Part shown: positions 48,183 to 61,900 of the stretch, piece after piece
How positions within the stretch are numbered: the first letter of the stretch is position 1
How the letters are laid out: each line of letters opens with the position of its first letter
Assembly: GCA_036023115.1 (NCBI GenBank)
Contig: JAYKKT010000073.1
Span: forward strand, 13,269,001 to 13,333,000
Direction: 5' to 3'
Source: Brasenia schreberi
Lineage: Eukaryota > Streptophyta > Magnoliopsida > Nymphaeales > Cabombaceae
DNA length: 64,000 nucleotides
Program-made: the position numbers and the translations under genes
The notes under the pieces: generated by a model
Database searches by the model: none
Told to the model about the DNA's origin: nothing
What the model saw: the letters and a program-made list of their open reading frames with translations, nothing else

Positions 48183-49274
48183 GCCAGACCTGATGGCGTT
48201 TTCTCTCTTTAAGTTTTTTCTTTATGGAACACATTGTCACTATACTAGGGATAGTTGTGTATTCTGTGAGTGTGGTATACTTTTTGTTTTGAATAACAAT
48301 ATATGAAGTTATGAAATACATGAATTTAATTTTTATTATATTGATAAAGTGAGAGACGACATTTCATAAGATGTTCTCTTTTTTTGGTTTGGTACGGTGG
48401 GAAGGCCGAAGCAAGATGAACAACTCGCATATCAAACAGATGACCTTCAACTTGTGAGAAGAACTCCTAGCCAGGTGAACAGCGATAACATCAATAGTGC
48501 AAACCGGATGGTTGCGATCTGGAAACAATTTAAAATTCAATCCGACTTATCATTTGGCAGCAACGAGACCACGAAGAATAGGATGCAATTAATCAACTGG
48601 CGAGGCAGGGCTCACCCTTGAAACAAACAACATATCAATTTATACAACTTAACTGCATCATCACCACAAGAAACTACAGACACGACACATAACAAGGACC
48701 AAAGAGAGAGAGAGAACTCGTGCCTAAATTTGCAGAGAACCCATCTCCATACATACCACCCACCTTTTCCATGCAAAATCATACAACAGCCATCACATTC
48801 AAAAAATCAGGATGGCCCTCATTCCAAAAAGAACCAAACTGGTTCTGCACTCAGAAAATCTAAAAACAGAAACCGAAAATCGCAACCGAGGAACCCTCCA
48901 GTTCCACCAAAAAATAGCCCCTCAAACTCCTGTACATTTCTCACACTCCACAAGAACGCAGGCTCCACCTGCCCTCCTATTACAATCGCATAGCCTCAAA
49001 TACAAAGTCACAATCCACAGAAGGAAAGAAAATTAAAATGTAAACACTCCATGGAAGCCAAAAGAAGTAAAAAAAAGGCCAACAATATTAAAATGCAAAC
49101 AAGTTTTATGGCCACATTTTGACTTTAAAAAATATCCAAGAAACATCAGATTTTAACAGTCCACTGAAATTTTTATTGTCTCCGGCATGATCCAAATCTT
49201 TTTGTTTTTTGCAGAAGCAAGAAAAAGAATACATATTTATGTAATTATGCGCACATAAAAACACAAATAAGTAC

Positions 49275-49392
49275 CTGGTCACCGTCATTTGGACCATCAG
49301 TATGTAAGAGAATAGGCCTACAACGTTTATCCTCATTCATCAAGCTTGAATTCTGAAAGTGAGCAATCAGAGCTGCCTTTCCCTGAATCCGA
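49275..49392 (-). pseudogene. MEI2-like exon 13 fragment, unit B
   Basis: Same partial exon and same break (after GAATCCGA, read on the plus strand) as in unit A. It reads to PNDGDQ with an intact donor. All other MEI2-like exons are absent, including the last one. Confidence 0.9.
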
Positions 49393-49619
49393 TTCAATTA
49401 TCCTCATTTATGTAATTATTGTTTTTCGGAGGGCTTATGTTGATTCGAGAAACATATTCAATTATATTGAACAGTTAAGATAATTCAAATCAAAGTAATT
49501 TGGTATCCTACCTTTATGGAACTTCGGCCTGGTCGAATATTGATGCATTGAAAGGTGTCGAAGTAGCAGCCTCCCAAGGCTTATGTGGTTCGCATAATTG
49601 ATTTGCTTTCTTAAATTAC

Positions 49620-49840
49620 CGTTCTTCTCAATGAAAATATACAGCTTGAATTCAAATGCTGTGTCTAATTGATAAATGGCAGCATACGTCAAACATACCA
49701 TTAATGGAACCACCAGACCCATGAGCAGCAGCTGGTTAATTTTATCGTTTTTTGTTAGAATGGGAGGTCGCTCTCTGTGCTTAGCAGTAGGCACTTTGGT
49801 CTCACTAGGACTAAACTTAGAAAACGATAAAGAGGCACAC
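49620..49840 (-). CDS. Possible exon of an unknown single-pass membrane protein
   Basis: Open for about 73 codons between an acceptor-like TGTTAG/GTGTGCC and a donor-like AAACG-type AACG/GTAATT. The reading has a Ser-rich start, a basic stretch (KHRERPPILTKNDK), then one hydrophobic segment (LLLMGLVVPLMVCLTYAAIY) and FEFKLYIFIEKN. I do not recognise the family. It is duplicated with small indels at about 30590-30790. It may be a captured exon of a gene whose other exons were left behind, so it may not be expressed. Confidence 0.3.
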
Positions 49841-50200
49841 CTAACACTAGTGATTCAATATTGTTTACTATTGATGGTGCGATTCATGTTCCACGGTTGC
49901 TTTTCGAGCATGAGTATAATAATAGTTTTCTTCATCTTTTATGAAAACTCGTGAATTTTTATAAAATATACTCGTACCACTCAAAAACAATAATTACACA
50001 TGAATAAGCATGTTAGAGGTGGGTAGAATTCGGTTTTTCAACCTAACAATGTTAGACAACAATAACGAAACATTTTACATATTAAATAGAATATGCTACA
50101 TAAATTTTGTATTTCCATAGAGCTTAATCATGTGTCATTCTCATAGGTAAGTCAACATAAGCAATATCATTTCTTTAAACTTCTTTTAGTCATCTTTCTA

Positions 50201-51446
50201 TTTAATGAGCCATACAACGAAACAAAATTGTGCAAATTATCGAGGTATCAAGTTAACGAGCCATACTATGAAATTGTGAGAAAGAATTATCGAACGTAGG
50301 TTAAGACAAGTATCAAGTACAACACAGAACCAATTTGGATTCATGCCAAGCAAATCTACTGTTGAAGCGATTCACCTTTTGAGACGTTTTGTGGAACATT
50401 TTAGAGTAAAAAAGAAAGACCTTGACATGATATTTATTGATCTACAAAAAGCTTATGATAGGGTAACGAGGGAGGTTTTTTGAAAAACCTTGAAAAAAAA
50501 AGGTATGCCATTGACATACATAAACCTTATAAGAGACATGTATGATAGTGCAAAAACATATATGAGGACTCATGAAGGAATGACAAACTTCTTTGAAGTT
50601 AATATTGGGTTACATCAAGGATCAACTTTAAGTCTGCACTTATTTATAATGGTGATTGATGAGTTAACAAAACATATTCAAGATGAAGTATAGTGTATGT
50701 TATTTCCAGATGACATTGTGTTAGTGGAGGAATCTAAGGAAAAAGTTAATAGAAAATTGGAACTATGGAGAGAAACATTAGAAAGCAAAGGCCTCTAACT
50801 TAATAGAACAAAGAAAGAATATATGGAATGTAAGTTTAATCATTTGGTTAGTTCAGAAGACAGAAATTAAAATTGGCACACATTGCATCTTCCAAAAGAA
50901 AAGTTTTAAATATCTAAAATCAATTTTTCAGAGTGATGGAAGAATTGAAGAAGATGTTACACATAGAATTAATGCTAGTGAGCTATTCCTTGTGATAAGA
51001 AGATACCATTAAAGTTAAAAGGTAAATATTATAGAGCAGCAATTAGGCCTCCTGCCATGTTTTATGGTTCTAAGTGTTGGGCAGTACAAAAGATGTCTCT
51101 GATAGAAATGAAGATGTTGAGATGGATGAGTGGTCATACAAGAAAAGACCGTATACATAATGAGGTTATTAGAAACAAATTAAGAGTGGTACCAATAGAG
51201 GATAAAATGAGAGAATATCGACATATAGAAAGAAGATAAAAAAAATAACCTATAAGAATGTATGAAAAACTAAATTTGGAAAGTATTAAAAGAGGTAAAG
51301 GACAACCACAAAAGTGTTGGAAAGAAACAATAAAGAATGCTTATTGTGAGTTAACCGCTAACATGGCACACGATAGGGATATGTGAAAACAAAGAATTCA
51401 TGTTGCCGACCCCGTCAAGTATGGGAAAAGGCTTAGTTGTTGTTGT
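50201..51446 (+). mobile_element. 5'-truncated RTE LINE inserted into an older LINE remnant
   Basis: Runs from the RT (NQFGFMPS.. region) to the 3' end AAAGGCTTAGTTGTTGTTG. Flanks 50183-50200 and 51447-51462 share CTTTTAG..ATCTTTCTA and belong to the LINE remnant also seen in unit A. RT pieces at 50490-50693 and 51057-51239 are still open; the whole is broken. Confidence 0.8.
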
Positions 51447-51931
51447 CTTTTAGATCTTTCTAAATATTTCTCATTTTATTATCGATTTATATCACTCTCA
51501 AATTGTTTCTAATAACCTCATTATGTATACGGTCATCCCTTGTTAGATACATCCTTAATCGTATATAAAAGAAGATTAAATGATCAAGCCAAGGATTTTC
51601 TTAATGGGTCTTGTACTCGAGCTCAACTCGGCGTGATTGCATCCGTGGGAAAAACAAAATTAAGCAGCTTTAGTCCAAACATCACGCTCGTGGCCATCAA
51701 CATCAGCATTTTACTGATGGCCGTAGGAGAAAGACCGAGCTGTGCAAAACCAAACTCCATATTATCAGACACCAAAATGATTCATCCCTGGAAACCACCT
51801 AAACACGACTGCTGTGGCTAATTGATAATAAGTGCTGAGAGGAAATAAAGTTCAAATCGCGTTGGGAGTTCAAAGAAGTACCACAAATCCCATTACAGTG
51901 GACACAAACTTTGCTCTGTGGCTGTGGTTCC

Positions 51932-53813
51932 TCAGCGAATGATAGGCAAAGACCCTGCAAAGGCGTATCTAGATGAAACCGGCACCGACGCGATTTCATG
52001 TCTAGGGACAGCAGCATACCCTCGGGCAACATCTCCACAAGGGGCTTCAGCAGCAGCATGAACGTTGAATGTCACAGGCTGCTGACCGCCAACTTCCAAG
52101 TAAGCTGCTCCATGGTATCGAGACTGCTCATACACTACAGGCAAGTGTGCCTCGACTCGATGCTCCGAAACATGCAAATGGTCATCACGTGCCAAATGAG
52201 GTGCTAGCCCTCTCTCAGGGGGGAGGTGCTGAGTACCTAGGATCTTACATGGTACTCCCTATCACGCAGAACGTGGTCGTGAATAGCCAACTCTGAAGCA
52301 GGAAGAGGTGCTGAGTACCTAGGATCTTGCATGACGAAGGACCGGTGTAGATCTGGAGCAGGAAAAGGGTACTCCATGCCATGAGGAACGTGGTCACGAG
52401 GAGACAATTCTGGAGCAGGCACAGGGGCCGAGTGCCTGGGATCTTGCACAGTGGGCCGATATAGATATTTTTCTCTCTCGGGTGGGATCACATGATAAGC
52501 CCTGCCATGAGGAACCAGCTCTAGAGCACGGATGGGACCTGGGTACCTGAGATCTTGAACGATTGTGTGGTATCGATCTCCTTCAGGTGCTGGCATGTGA
52601 TGTCCACCGCTGCTAGCTTCTATATCATAACGCGAGCTAAATGGTGCAGGAGGCAAAGGACCATGCAGCTGCTGTCGGTTGGTCACTGGGTATTGCCGGC
52701 TGGTAGGTGGAAGCACCTCGCTCACAGGGTATTGCCGGTTGGTGGGAGGAAGCACAACAGCCGCTGCAACCCGCTCATTTTCCACATGATAGTGCAGAGC
52801 AGTTGGACCAGGATAAGGAGGAACCATAGGGCCTCTAACATGCAATGCAGGTGGAGGTGCTAACAAATGCTTCTTTTGTTCAATAGACTGGAATAACATG
52901 TTAAGACTTTCAACCTGCAAATGCAACACAAAAAACGCCTAAAATACCACAATATGTTAAATACAACTGATCTAAACAGACATGCCAAGAAACCATATTG
53001 TCTGTGTAGACACGGGGGCAGAACATGCAAGCACATGCTACATGGTCTTACACATTGCTATGCAGGCATAGGTGTAGACACGGGGTGCAGAACATGTAAG
53101 GACATGCTTCATGGTCTTACACATTGCTATGCAGGCGTGGGTGCAGACACGGGGTGCAGGTGCGTGAAATCATTTTATTTGTGTCCCATGTCCATATAAG
53201 TATAGTTTATATATATTGTTATAAATGAAATAATCTATAAAACTCAAACAACAAAATTTCCCGTAAATTAATTCAATATCAAATAATTAGCATTAAACAT
53301 TAACGAAGGTCCTAGCGACAGGACTAAAAATAAGATATTAAGTCAGACGTGGGACAAATTCTGAATATCGAGCTTTTGGGGTGTTTTACATGAGTGTGGT
53401 ACCCTGATAGAAGTGTATTTTGGTTCACTCTTCACATGGCTTTTCCAGCAGAATGCCTGGCAACCACAACGAGATAACAAAGGGTCATGATATCGTGTGG
53501 TTGGCGTCTGATGAATAACCAGTGAAATTTTGTGAGATTAATTCATAAGAATTTTGAGGCCCTGCAAGACAAGGCATTGCAACTGCTTATAGTATTTTCT
53601 ATGCTAGTATTACAGCACTCCATGCCAAACGAAATAACACCGGCAAAAAGATTCGCACACAATACTTAGATGACTTATCTTACCACACAAACATACCTGC
53701 TGCAAGTTGAGCTCAGGATTAAATTTGGAATTTGAGTTGTAGTTTTCCTTGATTGCATGCCTGAACGTACTTTCTGGTACAGGCAGGCACTCCGTCTGTA
53801 ACGCAAACATCAC
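51932..53813 (-). pseudogene. DCD copy C, broken
   Basis: Exon 2 (53697-53813) is intact. Exon 3 starts at 52914 and matches copy B until about 52228, where a 20-bp insertion identical to 52308-52327 (GGTGCTGAGTACCTAGGATC) shifts the frame and brings a stop at 52237. The original tail continues in another frame to 51932. Exon 1 and its leader are missing: upstream of exon 2 the sequence switches at about 53862 to the APO leader region. Without exon 1 there is no complete DCD domain. Confidence 0.9.
53010..53165. repeat. Minisatellite in DCD copy C intron 2
   Basis: About 2.3 units of the same 69-bp repeat as at 40890-41088; copy number and point differences suggest independent change since duplication. 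Confidence 0.85.
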
Positions 53814-53861
53814 CTATTGACATGACAAAATTTTAGTGATAGCCAACTGACGATAGAAACA

Positions 53862-54178
53862 AGAAACCACAGCACACAACTCCATGAAATCCACCGACAC
53901 TTGGATGCGTTCACTTGATTTGAGATATTATTGATTGGGGAGAGCCACCGGCCATGACGTCCAGCTCCACGAAGAGATTGGTCTTCTAATAATTTAAGCA
54001 GATCTTTTCTCGTGCGCTGGTGATGGTTCGCAACGGTCAGCATTCTATCTTACATAAAGATGGGAGAAAATTTTCGCACTTTCAACTTTTGCCCGTGGAA
54101 AGGACGACTCGAATTCTCAAATGATTTTCCAAACGAAAACCTCAATTGATTTTCCAAACGGTTTTCGTTTCTCAACCC
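53862..54178 (-). pseudogene. APO leader-exon relic fused to DCD copy C
   Basis: Matches 24186-24536. The junction with DCD intron sequence lies at a shared GAAAC (53858-53862). The donor seen in unit A is lost. No APO coding exon remains in this unit. Confidence 0.7.
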
Positions 54179-54345
54179 GACTCCGCTCATAAGGGATCGG
54201 CCTGTCTCAACCTAAGATAAAAAAAGAGGATTACGTTAGACTAAAATTGGTGTTGGACTTATGTACCATGAATTCTAAAGACGACGACGATCTCTTTTAG
54301 CGACACATGGATTTTACGATTTTAAAGATGATGACGTTCTCTCTT
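54179..54345 (+). mobile_element. Leader remnant of the old LINE seen at 24537
   Basis: Begins CTCCGCTCATAAGGGATCGG as in unit A and stops near 54345, where sequence parallel to 28480 begins. About 3.1 kb of LINE plus 0.75 kb of flank are deleted relative to unit A. Confidence 0.75.
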
Positions 54346-54549
54346 ACCAACCATGAAACAACACAGGACATGTCCAGATCAAAATCCAGGCACGTTCAAA
54401 CGTCAGACCCATTAATAAGAGTTCATTCTTTTACCTCCTTTCGGAATGGACTTACTACGCAAGTAATTGGCGCCACAATTGATCGCGCCTACGTTTGCTC
54501 CAGGAATGACAAGTGCACGGTCCCCTTCTCTCCAAACTTACTAGGAGCC

Positions 54550-54955
54550 AGTACCCAGAGCGTTGGCTCAACGGCCGAGCACTCCAGCACCGTTGCTGCG
54601 GGTGGAGAGTTTCTCAAATGGTGTGTGCTTCATGTCTTTTATGAGTTGTACACCCATAGGTACACGGATCAAATAAGCCCTAAATTCTGGAAGTTGCATT
54701 GTTGCGAAATAAGATGATGAGTTGTTTGATGGTGAAAATGAGCCATGAAACCTAATATGAGAGAGAGAGAGAGAGAGTGTGCATGTAAAAACAAGCTCTC
54801 TCCATGGGTGTACGTCTTCCTTGAGACGAGTTCTTAAATCCATTGTTTGTACTTTTGGTAACAATGGGAAGCCGAAGTCTAACACACACATGCATGCACC
54901 CCCAGGAATCAAATTTGCCACCTACAAGCGGCCGGCTCTACCGGTGAGCTAACGC
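54550..54955. mobile_element. Two SINE copies of unit C
   Basis: 54550-54625 (plus) is the 3'-deleted counterpart of 28684; 54850-54955 (minus) is the counterpart of 29036 with the tRNA-like head preserved. A GA microsatellite lies between them (54762-54778). Confidence 0.7.
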
Positions 54956-55139
54956 AAAATGCATCATTGTTTACTGAAAATTATATGAACTTCTAAGCAT
55001 TTTGAAGATCTACAAACCATCTCATCTTTGGCTCGTCTAGCCAACAATCTCTTGATATGAGCTCATCTCATCTTGATAAGCAAACAATATAAGCCAGGAA
55101 CAGTCAACAATGGAATGGAAGCACTTCAGAGAACGCAAT

Positions 55140-55910
55140 AATGGCACTTCATAAGATGTTCTCTTTTTTTGGTTTCGTACAGTGGGAAGGCCGAAGCCAG
55201 GTGAACAGCGATAACATCAATAGTGCAAACCGGATGGTTGCGATCTGGAAACAATTTAAAATTCAATCCGACCTATCATTTGAACAATTCTCACGAAGCA
55301 TAGGCAGCATCGAGATCACGAAGAATAGGATGCAATTAATCAACTGGCGAGGCAGGACTCACCCTTGAAACAAACAACATATCAATTTATACAACTTAAC
55401 TGCATCGTCACCACAAGAAAGTAGGGACACGACACATAACAAGGACCAAAGAGAAAGAGAGAGAACTCGTGCCTAAATTTGCAGAGAACCCATCTCCATA
55501 CATACCACCCACCTTTTCCATGCAAAATCATACAACAGCCATCACATTCAAACAATCAGGACGGCCCTCATTCCAGAAAGAACCAAACTGGTTCTGCACT
55601 CAGAAAAATGAAAACAGAAACGGAAAATCGCAACCGAGGAACCCTCCAGTGCCACCAAGAAATAGCCCCTCAAACTCCTGTACATTTCTCACGCTCCACA
55701 AAAACGCAGGCTCCACCTGCCCTCCTATTACAATCGCATAGCCTCAATTACGAAGTCACAATCCACAGAAGGAAAGAAAATTAAAGGGAAAAAGAAGTCG
55801 CCGATGTCGGTAGTCTCCAAAACTTCTGGGTTTGCACTGAGAACCCTGTCATCTTGACATGTGTAAGTCGAGAACAAACTGGATCATTTTCAACTAGAGT
55901 AGATTCCAGT
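55140..55910 (-). other. 3' flank of the MEI2-like gene
   Basis: Lies just past the MEI2-like stop codon and probably holds its 3' UTR. It matches 29340-29990 and 48360-49020. No separate gene is supported. Confidence 0.5.
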
Positions 55911-58900
55911 TCAAGTTTTTCCCTCCTTTGTTGAACCAGCGGAAGGGTCGGTCACATTTGATGCTTCCTTTTTAGGCGGAGAGCTTGATGGACTTACTTC
56001 ATTGTCATCACTTGTACTGGCACGCGATTTTCCAGGCCTCATCCGGAGTCCCACAGGGAATGGTTCCTGGAGAGATGCATGATACCGTATCTTAAAATGG
56101 AATCACATAAGTTCAAGATTCTAGGCATAAGTAGGAGCTTGAGTATTGAGTCACAAAAAAGGTACGTCTGCAAACACTCCATGAAAGCCAAAAGAAGTAA
56201 AAAAAAAGGCCAACAATATTAAAATGTAAACAAGTTTTATGGCCACATTTTGACTTGAAAAAATATCCAAGAATCATCAGATTTTGACAGTCCACTGAAT
56301 TTTTTATCATCTCCGGCATGATCCAAATCTTTTTGTTTCTTGAAGAGGGAAAAAAAAGAATACATATTTATGTAATTATGCGCACATAAAAACACAAATA
56401 AGTACCTGGTCACCGGCATTTGGACCATCAGTATGGAAAAGAATAGGCCTACAACGTTTATCCTCATTCATCAAGCTTGAATTCTGAAAGTGAGCAATCA
56501 GAGCTGCCTTTCCTTGAATCCGAGCATATGCAAGAGATGCTACCTTCTCACTGTTAAATTTCTCCCACTTTTTACCGTTAAATGTCTGTACAGGAGAAAG
56601 TAGCTCTTCTCAGACAGTGAAAAAGAAAATCAAACATAAAACTTAGGAATGGAAGAGGAGTCCTACCTCATAAAAAGGAACAATGTGTAAAGCATCGATC
56701 ATATTGATGAAAGCATAACCAACATTACATTTATTCTGCATGAAATTGGACAATAAGAAAAGGAGAACATAAGATTACCAATCAAGAAAATCATAGGCTC
56801 ACCAAAGCAGGAATATACCTTAAAATCAATGGGCAAATAGATGAAGTCATAAGTTCCTTTGTGACGCTCATCAATAGCAGCCAACAACATTTTTGAGGTG
56901 TACCTACAATGAGGGAACAGTAATTATCAATTCAAGAAGCGGTTTCAAATGGAATATCATGCAGAAACCATCTGATTCACATACTTGTTAGGGATGTTCT
57001 TGATCATAAGGGTTGTTCTTGTGTCTTCACCATGTAATATGTGGTCAATATCCAGTTCATACTGCTTCTTGCTGTCGACTTGATTAATTGGTTCATTTCT
57101 CCAACCCCGATACCATTCGTTAGGGCTTGCAAATAAAGGTGGCACAGAGATCATGAAGTCTCTATTAGAAAATGTTTGAGATCTATGGTTGGAAGAGGAT
57201 AATCCCATATTGCCAGCAGAAATTGAAGAGTCTAATCCATTTCTTCCAATAGGGGAGAACATGTTTGGCTTAGCAACTTCTAGTGGATGCAGCCCATTTG
57301 ATAAGCCCATGCTTCCAATGGAACCAGGAATGAGAACTGGGGGTTCACTAGAATCCCCAGCAAAGGCATGTCTCCTATCCCAAGCGGCAGTTGGCGCTGA
57401 GCCCACATGGTGGTGATGTGGAGGTAAGACTGCGTTGACTAAATTGCCTTGGGCGCTTGAGAAACCATGCAGTTGAGGCTGGTTATGACCAGGTACACCA
57501 TTAGCAAACGATGTTGAATTTGGCCACATAATGTGGCTGGGAACATGTGCTTGATGTGAATTGGGATTGTTCCACATAAGATGGTGTCTGTCCATAGCGC
57601 AACAACCAGTCCCTGAAATACCATAAGGTAAGCTTCCGGTTAGAGAAGAACAAAAGTGTTCCCCTAGTAAAAGGATTTCGCCAGAACTAATTTCCAGCTG
57701 AGGTCCACGGTCGTTAAGATAACATTCAGGTGAAAAGGATACATTTAGATGAATATAAAACATGAAACTAATCAAGAAGTTGGATTGCTGACTTAGTTAA
57801 GCTCCTAGTAACTAACAAGAACCAGAAAAGAAAAGAAATCAGAAATCAACAATTTGCATATCATAAAGTATAAATTTGTTTACATTAACATCAGACAGAC
57901 CGGTGTCAGTCAGGACATGTCAATTCAATAAAAGATTTTCTTATTGCAGATCAGAAAATCTGAGCATTCCCAAGTCCAACAAAAAGAAAAAGATAACATT
58001 AACCAGAAGAGATTTTCACATTCATAAGAGAGCAAGTATACAGCAAGAAGGACCATCCAATTTAATATGTACGTTCCTGCATACGTCTATGTATGCACAC
58101 ATTTCTGGACTTACCAACACAACGATGCATTTATGACACCCACAAAATGTCATATATTGAAATAACTAATGCAATAAAGTTAGATGGGTTTCTAATTGTC
58201 AATTATTTTATCATGAGAAGAAATTAGAAGAAGCTCATGCACTTGAATGAACATCATCAATAGATGAATGAAAATCGAAAAGAAAATTCGATTTTCCATG
58301 AAGAAATTTGTATTACTTATACCTGTATATAATATTTGAAACATATAAGAACTTGACTAAAAGTTCTTACCATTTTCAAATGAATGACTTTGAAATCCAT
58401 TAGGCCTGATGCTATGAATAGTCCTGCCAGGGATCCCTTCAGCATGTCTTGGAAAAATACTTGTAGTCATGGAAGATATAGTGCTAGGTGAATTGTATGG
58501 AATAGAGTTGCCCATGATATGATACTCAGGAAGTGAATGAGGATGAAAACCAGGCAGGATATGGAAACCGTTCATTTGTCCCAAGGAGTGATTAGCTTCA
58601 ACAAAACTAGAATGGCTTCCAGTATTATGAATAGATGAACCTCTTCCAGGCAGAGATAACCCTGGAACCATACTGGCAGAAGAAAACCCTTGGAATGCAG
58701 AGTCAACGAACTGGTTATTGATTGGACAGGAGGCCGAACCATGACCCTTGGTAGCTCCATTACCATTACAGCTTACCGGAACTGACATACTTGAGTGTGA
58801 ACCTGAGAGAGACAGAGAGAGACACAGAGTCGAATGCATTAGTTAAACTATATGAGGGTGACAGAAAGTTAAAGTCTGACAAAAGGTTGGAGTTTGATAG

Positions 58901-61900
58901 GCCAGTCATTACCATAGCAACTTGGTGGTGAGTTATTTGAAGGGCTTCCTTGCTGTCGAAGAAAATTAGCTTCATCAAGTTCCAAATCCTGAGATAACTG
59001 TTGCATCAAACTGCATAAAAGAGTCAATAAATCCATAAGAAATTATATCTAGCTATCACCTCATTAAATGAAGAACCAAACATATGCACGTGCACACACA
59101 CGTACATATGCACATAGTGTGGCCTTTCTATTAAATTACTCTGAAAAAATTATAGCATATTAGCCTCAAAATGATGTAAGATGGATCCTCGTGATCAACC
59201 TATAAAGAGAAGATAAAAGTAACTCCACAAAGAAATGAGTGTTATTATCCCTCTAACAAGATCACAAGAAAAAGTAAAGGAAATCAACAAGGCTGACAAT
59301 TCACCGGCTTGGTTATTGATGCAAAACTATAACACCAAAAAGTAGAGGAAATCACAAGAAAAAGTTATGCAATAAAAGATAGGATGCGAGCATGTGTCAG
59401 AAATACCACCGTCTTGCACCCCCAGGACGGCTTGGCTCTAGCTTTATCCGCTTTCCTGCAATATCGCTTCTATTCAATGCTCTTAGGGCTCCTTCAGCTG
59501 CTCGGACATCATAAAACTCTATAAATTTGTGATGATGCTTGTGAGGTGTTTCACGAATCTGGCATCAATGTGAGAAATATGTCAGTTAATACATGCTCAT
59601 TAACTGTATGGAAGGAGCTCTCACATGTAAATCAATGTCTTCTACCTCTTTAATTTCTCCATAAGCATCAAAAATCTGCCTAAGATCATCATTTGAGACA
59701 GAAGAATCAAGATTGAATACAACAAGAGTTCCTTGATTTATATCTTTCTCCGAGGGATTGTCCTATCAATAACAAAAACAAAAAGAAGAAAGAGCATTAC
59801 ATGCTAGGAAACTGCAACATACACAAATCACAACAGCAATAAAAAGGATGGAAGAGTTTCTATGTTCACACAGTAACAAAAAGAACAGGAAACACACAGC
59901 TTTGTGCATTAACAGAGCAACTAAAAGGACAGAAGAAGTGCCGGCATACTTGGCTTCGTGTATTTCATATGCATTTTATGTTTCCATCCTCACGTTTTGA
60001 CATGTTATCTCCAAAGTTCCCCAGGTAGGAACTTTAAGAAAAAATCAGAGGAGCAGGATAGAAGATAAAAAGAAGCAGGAAGTACTTTTTATACCTTTGG
60101 AATAGAAAAGTGGATATCAAGTTTCCTACGCCTCAATGGTTTGTTCTGTAGGGCTCTCATAGCATTACGTGCTGATCTTATATCATAGTAAGAAATCATA
60201 ACAAATCCCCGATGCTTGCATGCAGTATAAAGTGCACGAATGTCGCCATATTGCTGAGGACGAATACAACATGGCAGTGATGAATTCAGTGTTCCAAAAG
60301 GAAGCGGCAGAAAAAGCAATGAGCACGTCAATGTAGAAGAAAGCACAAATACCTCAAATAGAGACTGCAACTCACTGTCTTCTACGTTGCTATTAATGTT
60401 TCGTACAAATAATGTTCTAGAAGGATGCTCTCCAAAAGGATGTTCCCCAGCAAAGGCCCCATTTGATGCCAACTGCTGGCCATTTGGCATGCTACAAACA
60501 AGATTAGGACCCTTATTGTTCCCATAGCAACCCAATCCATCGTCAGCTTCTAATTCCATCCCACCTACACTGCTGAACAGGTCAAAATCTTCCATCTCAT
60601 CGGTGCTGCTGGTTTGAGCAATACAACCAATCCCATCAATGACTCCAGAGAACAGTTCATCATCATCAGGGAGGAGGTTTCCAATTATCTGTGCTTCCAT
60701 CGCTTCAAGAGACTTAAAAGGTTCATTGTCCTCAAAATGAGCAACAGCAGCGATAGAGTGGTCATATGCATCATCACGAGATGATATTCTTACTGCACAA
60801 TCGAAATAAATCTTGTAATTTAGAAGTAAAACATAATCAGTACTCACTTAGATATCAAGAATTTGCAATTGAAAACAGAACAGAGCAGATACAAGTTAGA
60901 TTCCTCCAACAAATCATAGAATATCAACGAAAAAAAGAAGCAAAACAAACATGAATTTCTAATGAAGGAGCATGCGAGATGTAAAACAGCGTAGAAGCTA
61001 CATATATTACTCACACTTCTTTTCAAATGCCTCAGACAAAGAGCTGGAGAAGAGCCCATTCTCACACTCAGTCCTGTTCAAGTCCACCTTATTACCTTCC
61101 ATACACAATGTAGTAGGATTTACTCGAACATTTCTTTGGGCACCTAACTTCTGCTCAATAGTCCTCCAAGAAGCAGTTGACAAAATAGAAGATCTTTCAG
61201 ATTCAAAAACATTCCCTTGAAGGACGGACATGATTTCCTGCTCTTTGATGGGGTATGGCCGGGTGTTTTTTGAGGAGTCCAATTTATGTGCTCCATTAAG
61301 CCCAAGAGGTGCAGAACCAACCTCAGTGTTGCTTGTAATTGATGATATGTTATGAATTCCTACAACCAGAAGAACATGGTCTTCACATTAGGTTAATACG
61401 GCAACATAATAGCAATAGAAGAATGCCCTTCAATTTCTTGGAATAAGACAATGTGGTGGGAGACATATATGAAACTAAGAAGGTTTTTTCGGGAAAAGAG
61501 AAGGACAAAGAATCAAATATTTACCGCATTAAGCTTCAGAGGCCTTTAGTTATAACCAGAAACATAAATGATTGAGATTTATCATTAGATTGGGAAAATA
61601 GAGAAAGGTAATCGCATAACAATTTATATTCTATTAACATGTACTAAGAGGGAAAGTACACCAGTACAAGCGAACTACTTTGGTGACCAATAGATAGATT
61701 ACAAGTCAGGAACTGGAAAACTAACCAACTTACAGACTTGAATTAAATATTAGACACCAAAACATCACCACATTCACTGACAAATCACACCAAAACACAG
61801 CACACTCACTGACATACCATTCAGTCAATGAAGTTAAAAATTGATGCAAATTTATGATTGCAAACCATACAAAGCGTTGGCTCAAGTTCACCAAATTAAG

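Noticed and set aside
53810..54043. 77-codon frame starting in the APO leader relic and ending in DCD intron
   Set aside because: It crosses a rearrangement junction, has no family features and no splice signals.
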